From UBA2031 sp037189985 (GTDB lineage Bacteria > Pseudomonadota > Gammaproteobacteria > Pseudomonadales > Moraxellaceae): 64,000 nucleotides of DNA. This document shows, piece by piece, positions 1 through 8,062 of this stretch (the first letter of the stretch is position 1; the number at the start of each line of letters is the position of its first letter). The DNA is taken from positions 253,372 through 317,371 of the forward strand of contig JBBCJX010000020.1 of assembly GCA_037189985.1 (NCBI GenBank), read 5' to 3'. A program made the translations under genes and the position numbers. The notes under the pieces are model-generated. The model was not told the origin of the DNA. It made no database searches and saw nothing but the letters and a program-made list of their open reading frames with translations.

Positions 1-1154
1 TAGGCAATGATGGCGTCGGCATAATCCGTCGTGAACGTCACCACGGCTTCCTCGATTTCATGGTTGAGCACGGCGCGTACCCGCTCGTTTTCCTGAAGCT
101 GCTCACCCAGGCGCAGCAGTATGCCCCGGAAGTTGCTGGCAAGGCCGGAGTCGGGGCGCTCCAGATCACGCTTGATGGCCTCGCGCAGGATCACCACGGC
201 ACCGGTCATGAAGCTCACCATCGACTCGCTCTCGGCCAAGGCGTTCTTGGTGGCATTGAGGCGTTTTGAAGCGGACGAGGTTTTTTTCCGCAGGTCTTTC
301 ATCAACTGGGTGGCGGATTCCTCAAGGCGTATGCGCCAGGGGTGGTCGCGATCTTCCAGCAGGGTTTCCACCTGGCTCATGAAGGTATTGATGGTGCGCT
401 GCTGCACATCGATGCCTATCCAGCTTGCGCCGCGTGCCAGCCCGCCCACGCCCAGCTCCTCGAAGATGGTGGCAGCGACTTCGCGCGCCTTTTCCGGGTT
501 GGCCTTGATCCATTTGTCGGCGGCATCCAGACCACGTTGCAGTGCCTCATGATGGAAGTCGTTTTCCAGCACGGCACGCAGCATTTCGCTGGCCATATGG
601 TGGACAGGTGTGCTCTTGGTCCAGGCCACGGCGTTTTGCTTGATGAATTCCTCGATGTCGCTGCTCTCGAATATCTGCAGGAGGCGGGGGCCGACGCGCT
701 GGATGAAGGCTGTGACCTGTTCGACGTTTTCTTCTTCCGCCAGCCATTTCCCGATCAGCAGGCTGGCATCGGTGTTTTGCAAGGATTTGCGCACGATGGG
801 CGCGGCCAGGAAATTTTCCTGCACGAAGCGCCCCATGGATTCGGCAATGCGGGCCTTGTTGCGTGGAATGATTTCCGTGTGTTCCAGCAATAGCCGGGGC
901 ACCGGGATTTTTCCGAAAGGATTGCGAAACAGCACCGTGACGGCATACCAGTCGGCCAGTCCACCCACGACGCCGGCTTCGGCCGCCAGTGTCAGGATGC
1001 CGATGCCTGTTGCCTGGCCGGGCAGGAGTTTCTCCAGTATCAGGAACACCAGCCAGAGCACGGCAGCCGTGATCAGGGCGAGTGTGGCCAGCGTACGGCT
1101 GCGGACAAGGGAAGGAACGGCGATGGAATGGGAAGCGGTAGAGGCTGGCATCAT
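1..1154 (-). CDS. DUF445 family membrane protein (partial, 3' end outside window)
   Basis: The reverse strand is open from an ATG at 1154 (a second ATG follows at 1151) to the window edge, about 384 codons. The N-terminus has a hydrophobic segment near residues 20-42, followed by the family signature GGLADWYAVTVLFRNPFG and PRLLLEHTEIIPRNKARIAE. The rest is long amphipathic helix. These are hallmarks of DUF445 (YjiN/YheB-type) inner-membrane proteins, whose function is unknown. The C-terminal end, usually a second membrane segment, is not in the window. No clear ribosome site precedes the start; instead a perfect inverted repeat sits just upstream. Family assignment is confident; the role is not known. 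Confidence 0.85.
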   Translation of the reverse strand, partial: MMPASTASHSIAVPSLVRSRTLATLALITAAVLWLVFLILEKLLPGQATGIGILTLAAEAGVVGGLADWYAVTVLFRNPFGKIPVPRLLLEHTEIIPRNKARIAESMGRFVQENFLAAPIVRKSLQNTDASLLIGKWLAEEENVEQVTAFIQRVGPRLLQIFESSDIEEFIKQNAVAWTKSTPVHHMASEMLRAVLENDFHHEALQRGLDAADKWIKANPEKAREVAATIFEELGVGGLARGASWIGIDVQQRTINTFMSQVETLLEDRDHPWRIRLEESATQLMKDLRKKTSSASKRLNATKNALAESESMVSFMTGAVVILREAIKRDLERPDSGLASNFRGILLRLGEQLQENERVRAVLNHEIEEAVVTFTTDYADAIIA

Positions 1155-1158
1155 GGTG

Positions 1159-1194
1159 GTAGCGTGCAGGCAGGGAGAAGAGCCTGCACGCTAC
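1159..1194. promoter_or_regulatory. 12-bp perfect inverted repeat upstream of the DUF445 gene
   Basis: GTAGCGTGCAGG (1159-1170) is repeated exactly in inverted form at 1183-1194, separated by 12 bases. It begins 4 bases from the DUF445 start codon, so as RNA it would fold into a hairpin next to the translation start. As DNA it could be an operator. No T-run follows on either side, so it is not a typical terminator. Confidence 0.5.
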
Positions 1195-1299
1195 CGAAGT
1201 CGTTCACGCTGGGCAATCGCAGCAAAGTGCGGGCTTGGCGGCCCTGAAGCCATGATGACTCCTGCGGCGGATGCTGTTGTTGTCATTGCGGATGGAGAT

Positions 1300-2106
1300 T
1301 CATGTCTGTGGCCCGAAATTGCCGTGACGGCCGGTGCCGTCGCGGAAACGGCTGGCCCCGGCAAGTGTTTCTCCGGATTGCAGTGTAGAGAGGCCGTGGT
1401 CGAACTCGTTCTTCAGCGCCGCGCTTTCATCCATTCCCCACTGTTCATATGCGCTTTGGCGGTCACCGCGCAGGCAGGCCTGCGGAAATCCGGCGATCTG
1501 CAAGGCCAGTGTTTCGGCTTCTGCCATCAGGTCTCCTTTTTTTACCAGACGGTTGGCGAGGCCGATCTCCATGGCCTCACGGGCATCCACCGGGCGGCCG
1601 GTGAGGATTAGGTCCAGGGCACGGCTCATGCCGATGGCGCGCGGCAGGCGCACGGTACCGCCGTCTATGAGAGGCACGCCGAAGCGGCGGCAGAAAACAC
1701 CGAAGACGGCGGTGTCATCGGTCACACGCAAGTCGCACCACAATGCCAGTTCCAGGCCGCCGGCCACACAGTACCCGGAGACGGCCGCAATCACGGGCTT
1801 GGAGAGGCGGAAGCGAGTGGGGCCCATGGGGCCGGGATCAAATGCATGGTTCTCGGGAGGTGTTAGCTGGTTGCTGCGGCCTGGTTCGTCGCTGGCCACG
1901 GCCTTGAGGTCTGCGCCCGCACAGAAATGGTCGCCCGCTCCGGCAAGGATGGCCACGCTGAGCGAGGCATCCTCTTCAAACTGGCGGAAGGCTTCGGCCA
2001 AGGCAGCGGCCGTGTGGCCATCCACCGCGTTTCTGGCCTCGGGCCGGTTGATCGTGACCACAAGAAGGGGTGGGCGACGCTCGATCAGGACCAAGGGGGA
2101 GGGCAT
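1300..2106 (-). CDS. Crotonase/enoyl-CoA hydratase family protein
   Basis: A 268-residue crotonase-fold protein acting on acyl-CoA thioesters in the cytoplasm. The oxyanion-hole stretch FCAGADLKAVA and the trimer-core stretch GYCVAGGLELALWCD are clear. The first catalytic glutamate of classical hydratases is present (GLELAL), but the second is missing: the region reads FGVFCRRFGVPLIDGGTVR. The reaction may therefore not be simple hydration. The GVPLIDGGTVRLPR pattern is typical of a large, poorly characterised crotonase subgroup. The start was set at 2106 because GGAG lies 6 bases upstream; an in-frame ATG at 2118 has no ribosome site. It is divergent from the PaaX-like regulator. Confidence 0.8.
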   Translation of the reverse strand: MPSPLVLIERRPPLLVVTINRPEARNAVDGHTAAALAEAFRQFEEDASLSVAILAGAGDHFCAGADLKAVASDEPGRSNQLTPPENHAFDPGPMGPTRFRLSKPVIAAVSGYCVAGGLELALWCDLRVTDDTAVFGVFCRRFGVPLIDGGTVRLPRAIGMSRALDLILTGRPVDAREAMEIGLANRLVKKGDLMAEAETLALQIAGFPQACLRGDRQSAYEQWGMDESAALKNEFDHGLSTLQSGETLAGASRFRDGTGRHGNFGPQT

Positions 2107-2150
2107 GGCGATCTCCATGGTTGATGGTTACTTGAAAATGTTTGCCATGG

Positions 2151-2172
2151 AATCGTATGTAATATTACGATT
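2151..2172. promoter_or_regulatory. Dyad AATCGTA-N8-TACGATT between crotonase and paaX-like genes
   Basis: A perfect 7-bp inverted repeat with an 8-bp spacer lies in the short AT-rich gap between the divergent crotonase and PaaX-family genes. A possible promoter for the regulator (TTGCCA at 2142-2147, TACGAT at 2166-2171, 18-bp spacing) overlaps the dyad. This would fit an autoregulatory operator. Assignment to the PaaX-like protein is inference from position only. Confidence 0.45.
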
Positions 2173-2203
2173 AACAGCAATAAACGTATTTAATGAGTAA
2201 TGA

Positions 2204-3034
2204 ATGTCTGCCGCTCTTCCGAACCCGCGCCATCTCATCCTCAAGTTCCTGCTGGGTGCCGAGGGAGAGGCCATGAGCGCTCGCGAGGCGGTGGCGGCCT
2301 GCGGGCTTTTCGGCATCCGCGAGAATAGTGTGCGCGTGGCGCTCGTCCGCCTGGCAGCGGCAGGCATGATCGAGGCGGCGGGCAGGGGCTGCTACCGGCT
2401 CGGTGCCAATGCCACGGAGCTGGCTGATGATGTCAGTGCCTGGCGTGCGGCCGAATCCCGCGTGTGCGAGTGGAGCGGTGCCTGGATTGTCGCGCACTGC
2501 GGTGCGCTGGGGCGCAGTGACCGCAGTGCGCTCGCCCGGCGTGCCCGCGCCCTGGAGCTGTTGGGCTTTCGCGAGCTGGATCGCGGGCTCTTCCTGCGTC
2601 CGGACAATCTGGCCGGCGGTGTCGCAACCGTGCGCGAGCGTCTTCTCAAGCTGGGGCTTGATGCCGAGGCAGCAGTCTTTCGCGCCTCGGAGCTGGATGC
2701 AGCCCGTGATGTACGTGCCCGCGCCCTCTGGGACGGTCCGGCCCTGACACGCTCCTACCGCCAGACACGCGAGCAGTTGGAAAAATGGTTGTCACACGCC
2801 GATGCCCTGGAACCTGAGGTTGCGGCACGCGAATCCTTCCTCATCGGCAGTCGTGCCATCCGCCAACTGGTATTTGATCCCCTGCTGCCTGACCCCCTGG
2901 TGGATGTGGCAGAGCGCCGTGCCTTTGTGGAAACCCTGCGGCGTTATGACGAAGCCGGCCATGCCATCTGGCGCAATTTGCGCCTTGCCCCTGCAACTGG
3001 TGACGCTGCTGAGGCCGCGCCGGCCCGCCACTGA
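2204..3034 (+). CDS. PaaX family transcriptional regulator
   Basis: A 276-residue protein with the PaaX layout. The N-terminal winged helix covers about residues 7-70 (FGIRENSVRVALVRLAAAGMIEAAGRGCYRLG), followed by the PaaX central and C-terminal domains (RALELLGFRELDRGLFLRPDNL and LPDPLVDVAERRAF). The best-known member represses phenylacetate catabolism and responds to phenylacetyl-CoA; other members answer to other acyl-CoAs. There are no paa genes here. The neighbours are crotonases, a desaturase and an acyl-CoA dehydrogenase, so the ligand is probably a fatty or branched acyl-CoA (inference). The desaturase gene starts 19 bases after its stop, suggesting co-transcription. Confidence 0.85.
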   Translation: MSAALPNPRHLILKFLLGAEGEAMSAREAVAACGLFGIRENSVRVALVRLAAAGMIEAAGRGCYRLGANATELADDVSAWRAAESRVCEWSGAWIVAHCGALGRSDRSALARRARALELLGFRELDRGLFLRPDNLAGGVATVRERLLKLGLDAEAAVFRASELDAARDVRARALWDGPALTRSYRQTREQLEKWLSHADALEPEVAARESFLIGSRAIRQLVFDPLLPDPLVDVAERRAFVETLRRYDEAGHAIWRNLRLAPATGDAAEAAPARH

Positions 3035-3053
3035 CTGCCACCGGAGACAGCCG

Positions 3054-4082
3054 ATGACTGCCATGATTCCCGACTCAGCCACGCCGGTTGAAATGCCGGC
3101 CGCCACGCGTCGCAAGGTCACAGACATTTTCACGCGAGAAGAAATCAGGATGCTCACCGAGCGCTCCGATCTCATGGGTTTTGCTGCCGTGGGATTTACC
3201 TGGGGTGTGATCATTCTCACCTTCGCCCTGCTGGCCTGGGTATCAGCCCAGTCGCTAATGGTTGCGATCCCGGTATTCGTGCTGGGCTTTGTCGTCATGG
3301 CCGGCCGGCATCTGGGCCTTGCCATCCTGCATCACGAGGCTGCCCACAAAACGCTGTTCAGGACTCCCTGGCTGAACGACGTGCTGGCCGACTGGCTGTG
3401 TGCACGGCCGATCTGGAACGATGTGCGAAAATATCGCGCCCACCATTTTATGCACCACACGAAAACAGGCCAGGCCGGTGACACGGACCTGTCACTGGTG
3501 GCGCCGTTCCCGACCACGCGTGCTTCGCTCTTGCGCAAGTTTGCACGCGACCTTTCCGGCCTGACCGGCATCAAGTACTTCATCGGCCGTGTCCTGATGG
3601 ATGCTGGCATCCTCAAGTGGACGGTGGCAAACGATGTGGTGCGCCTGCCGCAAGAAGGCCGCCATTGGTGGGACTATCCGCTAGACTTCCTGAAAAACAG
3701 TACCGGCATGCTGATCACCAACACCGCCCTGTTCGCCGCACTATGGGCCAGCGGATATCCTTGGCTCTATGCCGTTTGGGTGCTGTCCTATGTCACGCCT
3801 TTCCCGTTTTTCCTGCGCATACGCTCCATGGCAGAACATGCCTGCACGGAAAAGACCACGGATATGTTCCTGAACACCCGCACTACACGGGCAGGTTTTC
3901 TGGCGCGTGCCACGGTGGCGCCCATCAATGTGAATTACCATATCGAGCATCATGTCATGGCATCCGTGCCGTATTTCCGGCTGCCTCTCATGCATCGCAT
4001 GCTGCGCGAGCGTGCTGCCGTACCTGAACCTCCCGGCTATCTGGAGGTATTGCGTCTGGTGTCATCCAAGCCTGCGGGCTGA
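3054..4082 (+). CDS. Membrane fatty acid desaturase family protein
   Basis: A 342-residue integral membrane di-iron enzyme. The three histidine boxes are visible: HHEAAH near residue 93, HHFMHH near 128 and YHIEHHV near 293. Hydrophobic segments lie around residues 40-85, 215-235 and 240-260. The family introduces double bonds or hydroxyl groups into acyl chains or related hydrophobic substrates using O2. The start at 3054 was chosen because GGAGA lies 7 bases upstream; the reading frame is open further left but inside the PaaX-like gene. Coupling to a PaaX-type regulator and flanking crotonases suggests control by an acyl-CoA. Whether the substrate is a phospholipid acyl chain or something else cannot be told. 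Confidence 0.88.
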   Translation: MTAMIPDSATPVEMPAATRRKVTDIFTREEIRMLTERSDLMGFAAVGFTWGVIILTFALLAWVSAQSLMVAIPVFVLGFVVMAGRHLGLAILHHEAAHKTLFRTPWLNDVLADWLCARPIWNDVRKYRAHHFMHHTKTGQAGDTDLSLVAPFPTTRASLLRKFARDLSGLTGIKYFIGRVLMDAGILKWTVANDVVRLPQEGRHWWDYPLDFLKNSTGMLITNTALFAALWASGYPWLYAVWVLSYVTPFPFFLRIRSMAEHACTEKTTDMFLNTRTTRAGFLARATVAPINVNYHIEHHVMASVPYFRLPLMHRMLRERAAVPEPPGYLEVLRLVSSKPAG

Positions 4083-4097
4083 ACTTCTGGAGTTTTC

Positions 4098-4871
4098 ATG
4101 TCTCTTTCTGAAATTGTGGCAAGCACCGAGGCTGGCATCCTCACCCTGAGGATCAATCGTCCGGACAAGAAAAATGCGCTGACCAATGCCATGTATACCG
4201 GGCTGGCCGAGGCGTTGGCCGAGGCCGGGAAAAACCCAGGAATCCGTGTCGTGCTGTTTGCCGGTTGCCCGGAGATTTTCTGCAGCGGCAATGACCTGCA
4301 GGATTTCCTTTCGGCGGAAGGCAGCCTCAATGATTTGCCGGTAGGGCGCTTCATCCGCGAGCTGGGTGGTTTCGGCAAACCGGTGGTTGCCGCCGTGAAC
4401 GGCGCTGCCATCGGTATCGGCACGACACTGCTGCTGCATTGCGATCTGGTTTATGCCGGTGAGGGTGCACGTTTCCAGCTGCCCTTTACCAATCTCGGGC
4501 TTTGCCCGGAGTTTGCCTCCAGCTATGTGCTGCCCCGCCTGTTGGGGCATGTGCGCGCAGCGGAACTACTCATGCTGGGTGAGGTACTGACGGCTGACAA
4601 AGCGCTGGCATTTGGATTGATCAACGAGGTCTTGCCACCTGCCGAGGTGGAGGCCCGTGCACTGGCTCAGGCACAGCGCCTGGCCCGTCAGGCGCCAGAG
4701 GCCTTGCGTATCACCAAGCGGCTCATGCGGCAGAGCTATGGCGACGGCGTGACGCAGGCCATTGCCGTGGAGATGGATCATTTCAGTGCCCTGTTGAAAG
4801 GCCCTGAAATGAAAGAGGCCGTGCAGGCATTCCTGCAAAAGCGCGCGCCGGATTTTTCGCGCTTCAGTTAA
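4098..4871 (+). CDS. Crotonase family protein, probable enoyl-CoA isomerase type
   Basis: A 257-residue crotonase-fold enzyme. The oxyanion-hole region reads FCSGNDLQDFL and the core NGAAIGIGTTLLLHCD. Neither of the two glutamates of rat-type hydratase is in place (the first is Thr). However, a glutamate is present in LGLCPEFASSYVLPRLLG, the PEFASS position typical of delta3,delta2-enoyl-CoA isomerases (ECI/PaaG-like). Isomerisation in unsaturated fatty acid oxidation is therefore more likely than hydration (inference from family knowledge). CTGGAG lies 5 bases upstream of the ATG, and the gene starts 15 bases after the desaturase, so it belongs to the same operon. Confidence 0.8.
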   Translation: MSLSEIVASTEAGILTLRINRPDKKNALTNAMYTGLAEALAEAGKNPGIRVVLFAGCPEIFCSGNDLQDFLSAEGSLNDLPVGRFIRELGGFGKPVVAAVNGAAIGIGTTLLLHCDLVYAGEGARFQLPFTNLGLCPEFASSYVLPRLLGHVRAAELLMLGEVLTADKALAFGLINEVLPPAEVEARALAQAQRLARQAPEALRITKRLMRQSYGDGVTQAIAVEMDHFSALLKGPEMKEAVQAFLQKRAPDFSRFS

Positions 4872-4994
4872 CGGTTTCTGATCTCCGGTAAGAATGTAAG
4901 TGAAGTGCCGGGGGCTTTCTTTATCGCCGCCCGGCGAAAACCCGGACGAAGAAAAAACTCCAGAAATGAATGACGCTGAATTCGGAGGGTTGCA

Positions 4995-6668
4995 ATGAGC
5001 GCAAGCAATGACACCCGGCATTCGCCTTTCCTAGCGAACACCCATGAAGTGGAAAATGTCTCCACCGAATTGCAGGACTACAACCTCTATGCGCAGGACA
5101 TCGCCTTGCAGCAAGGTGTGCAGCGGGAGGGCGGAGGCTGGGCGGTCAACGAGCTGCAGGACTTCGGGCGCTTGCTTGGCTCGGCGGAGTATCTGGAGCT
5201 CGGCCAGCTTGCCAACCGCTATCCGCCGGAGTTCGACACGCACGACCGCTTCGGCAACCGTGTTGATCTGGTGAAGTACCATCCGGCCTATCACCGGCTC
5301 ATGCAGACTTCCATCGAGCATGGCCTGCATGCCTCTCCCTGGAGTGATCCCCGCTCCGGTGCACATGTGGCACGTGCGGCAAAGTCCTATCTGCATACCC
5401 AGGTCGAAGCGGGGAATGGCTGCCCTGTCACCATGACGTTTGCTTCCGTGCCTTCCCTGCGTGTCACGCCTGCACTCGCGGAAATATGGGAGCCCAGGAT
5501 CACGTCACGTGTTTATGATCCGCGCAATGTGCCGCCTGAACAGAAGGCAGGCCTTACCGTCGGCATGGGCATGACGGAAAAGCAGGGTGGCTCCGATGTG
5601 CGAGCCAATTCCACGCGCGCGTTTCCGCTGGGCAGTGGCGGCCCGGCACAGCCTTACGAGCTGGTGGGCCACAAATTCTTTTTGTCGGCTCCCATGTGTG
5701 ACCTGTTTCTGGTGCTGGCACAGGCGCCGGCGGGGCTTTCCTGTTTCCTCGTGCCGCGCTGGCGGCCGGATGGTACGAAAAATCCCTTGCAGGTGCTTCG
5801 CCTCAAGAAAAAGATGGGCAATGTCTCCAATGCCTCCAGCGAAATCGAGCTGCGCGGTGCACTGGGCTGGCTGGTGGGCGAAGAAGGTCGAGGCGTGCGC
5901 ACCATCATCGAAATGGTCAGCATGACGCGCTTCGACTGCATGATCGGCTCCAGCGCTGGCATGCGCATGGCAGTCTCACAGGTCATGCATCACTGCCATC
6001 ACCGTTCCGCTTTCGGGAAGAAGCTGATTGACCAGCCACTGATGCGCAATGTGCTGGCCGACCTTGCCCTTGAAAGCGAAGCCGCCATGACACTGACCCT
6101 GCGCATGGCGCGGGCTATGGACAACCGTGCGGACGAGCACGAGGACCTGATGGTGCGTCTGGCCACGGCCGTGGGCAAATACTGGATATGCAAGCGCACG
6201 CCCAACCATGCCTACGAGGCCATGGAGTGCATCGGTGGCAGCGGTGTGATGGAAGACAGCATGATGCCGCGCCTCTATCGCGAAGGTCCCATCAATGCGA
6301 TCTGGGAAGGCAGCGGCAATGTGCAGTGCCTGGATGTGCTGCGTGCCATGCAGAAAACGCCGGCCGTGGTGGAGGCATTCGTTGCGGAGTTGAAAGAAGC
6401 GAAAGGCGGGCATGCGGCATTGGATGCCCACATGGCTGCCTTGTTCAGGGATTTTGCTGACAGCAGCAATTTCGAGGTGCGTGCGCGCGATGTCGTGGAC
6501 CGCATGGCCTTGGCTTTGCAGGCAGCCCTGCTGGTCCAGCATGCGCCTTCAGCCGTGAGTGATGCTTTTTGCCGTAGCCGTCTGCAGGTGCAGGGCAGTC
6601 ATAATTATGGTTGCTTGCCCGCCGATACAGATTTTACGGCCATTCTGTCGCGTGCCTGGCCAGCCTGA
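4995..6668 (+). CDS. AidB-like acyl-CoA dehydrogenase
   Basis: A 557-residue flavoenzyme of the AidB branch of the acyl-CoA dehydrogenase superfamily. Family sequences include MTFASVPSLRVTPALAEIWEPRI, GMGMTEKQGGSDVR (FAD loop), VGHKFFLSAPMCDLFLVLAQ, MTRFDCMIGSSAGMRMAV and YEAMECIGGSGVMEDSMMPRLYREGPINAIWEGSGNVQ. E. coli AidB (541 aa) is induced by alkylating agents and binds DNA; many homologues sit with fatty acid genes. Here it follows crotonase and desaturase genes after 123 bases, which favours a metabolic role. GGAGG lies 7 bases before the ATG. The C-terminal tail is shorter in basic residues than one would expect for a DNA-binding protein (visual impression only). Confidence 0.85.
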   Translation: MSASNDTRHSPFLANTHEVENVSTELQDYNLYAQDIALQQGVQREGGGWAVNELQDFGRLLGSAEYLELGQLANRYPPEFDTHDRFGNRVDLVKYHPAYHRLMQTSIEHGLHASPWSDPRSGAHVARAAKSYLHTQVEAGNGCPVTMTFASVPSLRVTPALAEIWEPRITSRVYDPRNVPPEQKAGLTVGMGMTEKQGGSDVRANSTRAFPLGSGGPAQPYELVGHKFFLSAPMCDLFLVLAQAPAGLSCFLVPRWRPDGTKNPLQVLRLKKKMGNVSNASSEIELRGALGWLVGEEGRGVRTIIEMVSMTRFDCMIGSSAGMRMAVSQVMHHCHHRSAFGKKLIDQPLMRNVLADLALESEAAMTLTLRMARAMDNRADEHEDLMVRLATAVGKYWICKRTPNHAYEAMECIGGSGVMEDSMMPRLYREGPINAIWEGSGNVQCLDVLRAMQKTPAVVEAFVAELKEAKGGHAALDAHMAALFRDFADSSNFEVRARDVVDRMALALQAALLVQHAPSAVSDAFCRSRLQVQGSHNYGCLPADTDFTAILSRAWPA

Positions 6669-6688
6669 TCCGGGTGTTGCAGCGAGGA

Positions 6689-6718
6689 CGTGGCCTTTGC
6701 GGATTCGCAGAGGCCACG
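6689..6718. terminator. Strong hairpin between convergent aidB-like and hmp genes
   Basis: CGTGGCCTTTGCG pairs with CGCAGAGGCCACG (one wobble) around the tetraloop GATT: a 13-bp stem lying between two convergent genes. A T-run is lacking, so it may stop transcription poorly or mark a Rho-dependent or mRNA-stabilising end. Confidence 0.5.
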
Positions 6719-6731
6719 CTCATTGTGGTTG

Positions 6732-7913
6732 TCAGTTCTCCAGTGCGCTTGCCGGACCAAAGAATTCATAGCGGCACTGGGCTTCCGGTACGCCGATTTC
6801 CCTGAGGTGGCGCTTTACCTGTGCCATGAAAGGCTTGGGTCCCAGGAAATAGGCGTCCACATCACGTTCTTCAGGCAGCCAGCCTGCCAGTTGTTCGCGG
6901 CTGAGAAACCCCGTGGCGTCGGGTTGGTCGCCGCTACGGGGTTCGCTGTAGGAAACGTAGTGGCGAATCTGTGGGTGTTTGGCGGCCATGTCCCGTATCC
7001 ATTCACCAAAGGCATGCACGCCACCGTGGCGGGCACAGTGCACGAAGTAAATGGGGCGGCCGGTGGGCAACGCAGCTTCCATCATGGCAAGGGCGGGCGT
7101 GATGCCGATACCGGCCGTGATGAGTGCCAACGGCTTTGCGGACGTGTTCAGCACGAACTCGCCCGCCGGTGGAAACAGTTCGAGCCGGTCACCCTCAGCG
7201 ATCTTGTCGTGCAGATGGCCGGATACCTTGCCACCGGGTTCACGTTTGACGCTGATGCGGTATTCCCGCCCGTTGGGTGCGGCTGACAAGGAATAGTTGC
7301 GCCGTACTTCTTCGCCATCAATCACCAGACGCAGGCCAATGTACTGGCCGGGTGTGAAGTCCGGTACCGTGCCGCCGTCCTCGGGCTGGAGGACGAAAGA
7401 GGTGATTTCCTCGCTTTCGCGAATCTTGCGCACGACGCGGAATCCGCGTGCGCCACGCCAGCCTCCGGGCTTGTGCTCGTTGCCCGCATAGGCCTGTTCT
7501 TCGGCTCCTATCAGCAGGTCGGCCAGTTGCCCGTAGGCCGCCGCCCAGGCAGCAATCACTTCGTCCGTTGCGGTTTCGGCGCCCAGGACCTCACGGATGG
7601 CCCGTAGCAGGCAACTGCCCACAATGGGGTAATGTTCCGGCAGTACCTGCAGGGAAACATGTTTATTCACGACCTGTGCTACCAGAGGCCCCAGCACTTC
7701 AAGCCTGTCGATGAAGCGCGCATACATGAGTACGCCGTTAGCCAGTGCTCGAGGCTGTTCGCCACTTGCCTGATGAGCCTGGTTGAACAACGGACGGACC
7801 TCGGGGTGCTCGCTCAGCATGATGCGGTAGAAGTGGGTGGTCAGCGCTTCGCCACCGGTTTCCAGCAGCGGGACGGTGGCTTTGATGATGGCAGTCTGTG
7901 CAGCGGTCAGCAT
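6732..7913 (-). CDS. hmp: Flavohemoglobin (nitric oxide dioxygenase)
   Basis: A 393-residue protein with a globin domain (1-140), an FAD-binding domain (150-255) and an NAD-binding domain (260-390). Key residues are in register with the family: Tyr29 (B10), the proximal haem ligand His85 in VNKHVSLQV, the flavin motif RRNYSLSAAP, and GIGITPALAM for NADH. It converts NO and O2 to nitrate using NADH in the cytoplasm. It is divergent from norR, and three NorR-type sites lie in the gap, so NO induction through sigma-54 is expected. AGGAG lies 10 bases before the start, a slightly long spacing. I could not find a perfect -24/-12 sigma-54 promoter. Confidence 0.95.
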   Translation of the reverse strand: MLTAAQTAIIKATVPLLETGGEALTTHFYRIMLSEHPEVRPLFNQAHQASGEQPRALANGVLMYARFIDRLEVLGPLVAQVVNKHVSLQVLPEHYPIVGSCLLRAIREVLGAETATDEVIAAWAAAYGQLADLLIGAEEQAYAGNEHKPGGWRGARGFRVVRKIRESEEITSFVLQPEDGGTVPDFTPGQYIGLRLVIDGEEVRRNYSLSAAPNGREYRISVKREPGGKVSGHLHDKIAEGDRLELFPPAGEFVLNTSAKPLALITAGIGITPALAMMEAALPTGRPIYFVHCARHGGVHAFGEWIRDMAAKHPQIRHYVSYSEPRSGDQPDATGFLSREQLAGWLPEERDVDAYFLGPKPFMAQVKRHLREIGVPEAQCRYEFFGPASALEN

Positions 7914-8005
7914 GATGAAGTGACTCCTGGCGATGGAGTCTCCCTCTCTTCATCATCCATGCCACGTCATGAGTTCATGAAAATCATGAGCTTGCCTTGA
8001 CTGTA

Positions 8006-8062
8006 GTCGTTATGACACTGATAGTTTGCTGTCAAATAAACAGCTATTGGTGTCGTTATGAC
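8006..8062. promoter_or_regulatory. Three NorR enhancer-type sites (GT-N7-AC) between hmp and norR
   Basis: Three sites match the known NorR core GT-N7-AC: 8006-8016, 8031-8041 and 8052-8062, with centres 25 and 21 bases apart. The outer two are identical over 12 bases (GTCGTTATGACA). The third covers the norR start codon at 8058, which would allow autorepression. E. coli norVW also uses three such sites. On the hmp side, three TCATGA palindromes (7967, 7975, 7984) lie between the enhancers and the gene. Confidence 0.7.

Noticed and set aside
342..1611. Forward-strand frames of 183 and 333 codons at the left edge
   Set aside because: They are antisense to the DUF445 gene, whose reverse-strand translation carries clear family motifs.
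7914..8005. Sigma-54 promoter for hmp
   Set aside because: TGGCAT (reverse strand, near 7960) and a weaker GG-N10-GC pair exist, but neither gives a proper -24/-12 box, so it is not listed as a feature.
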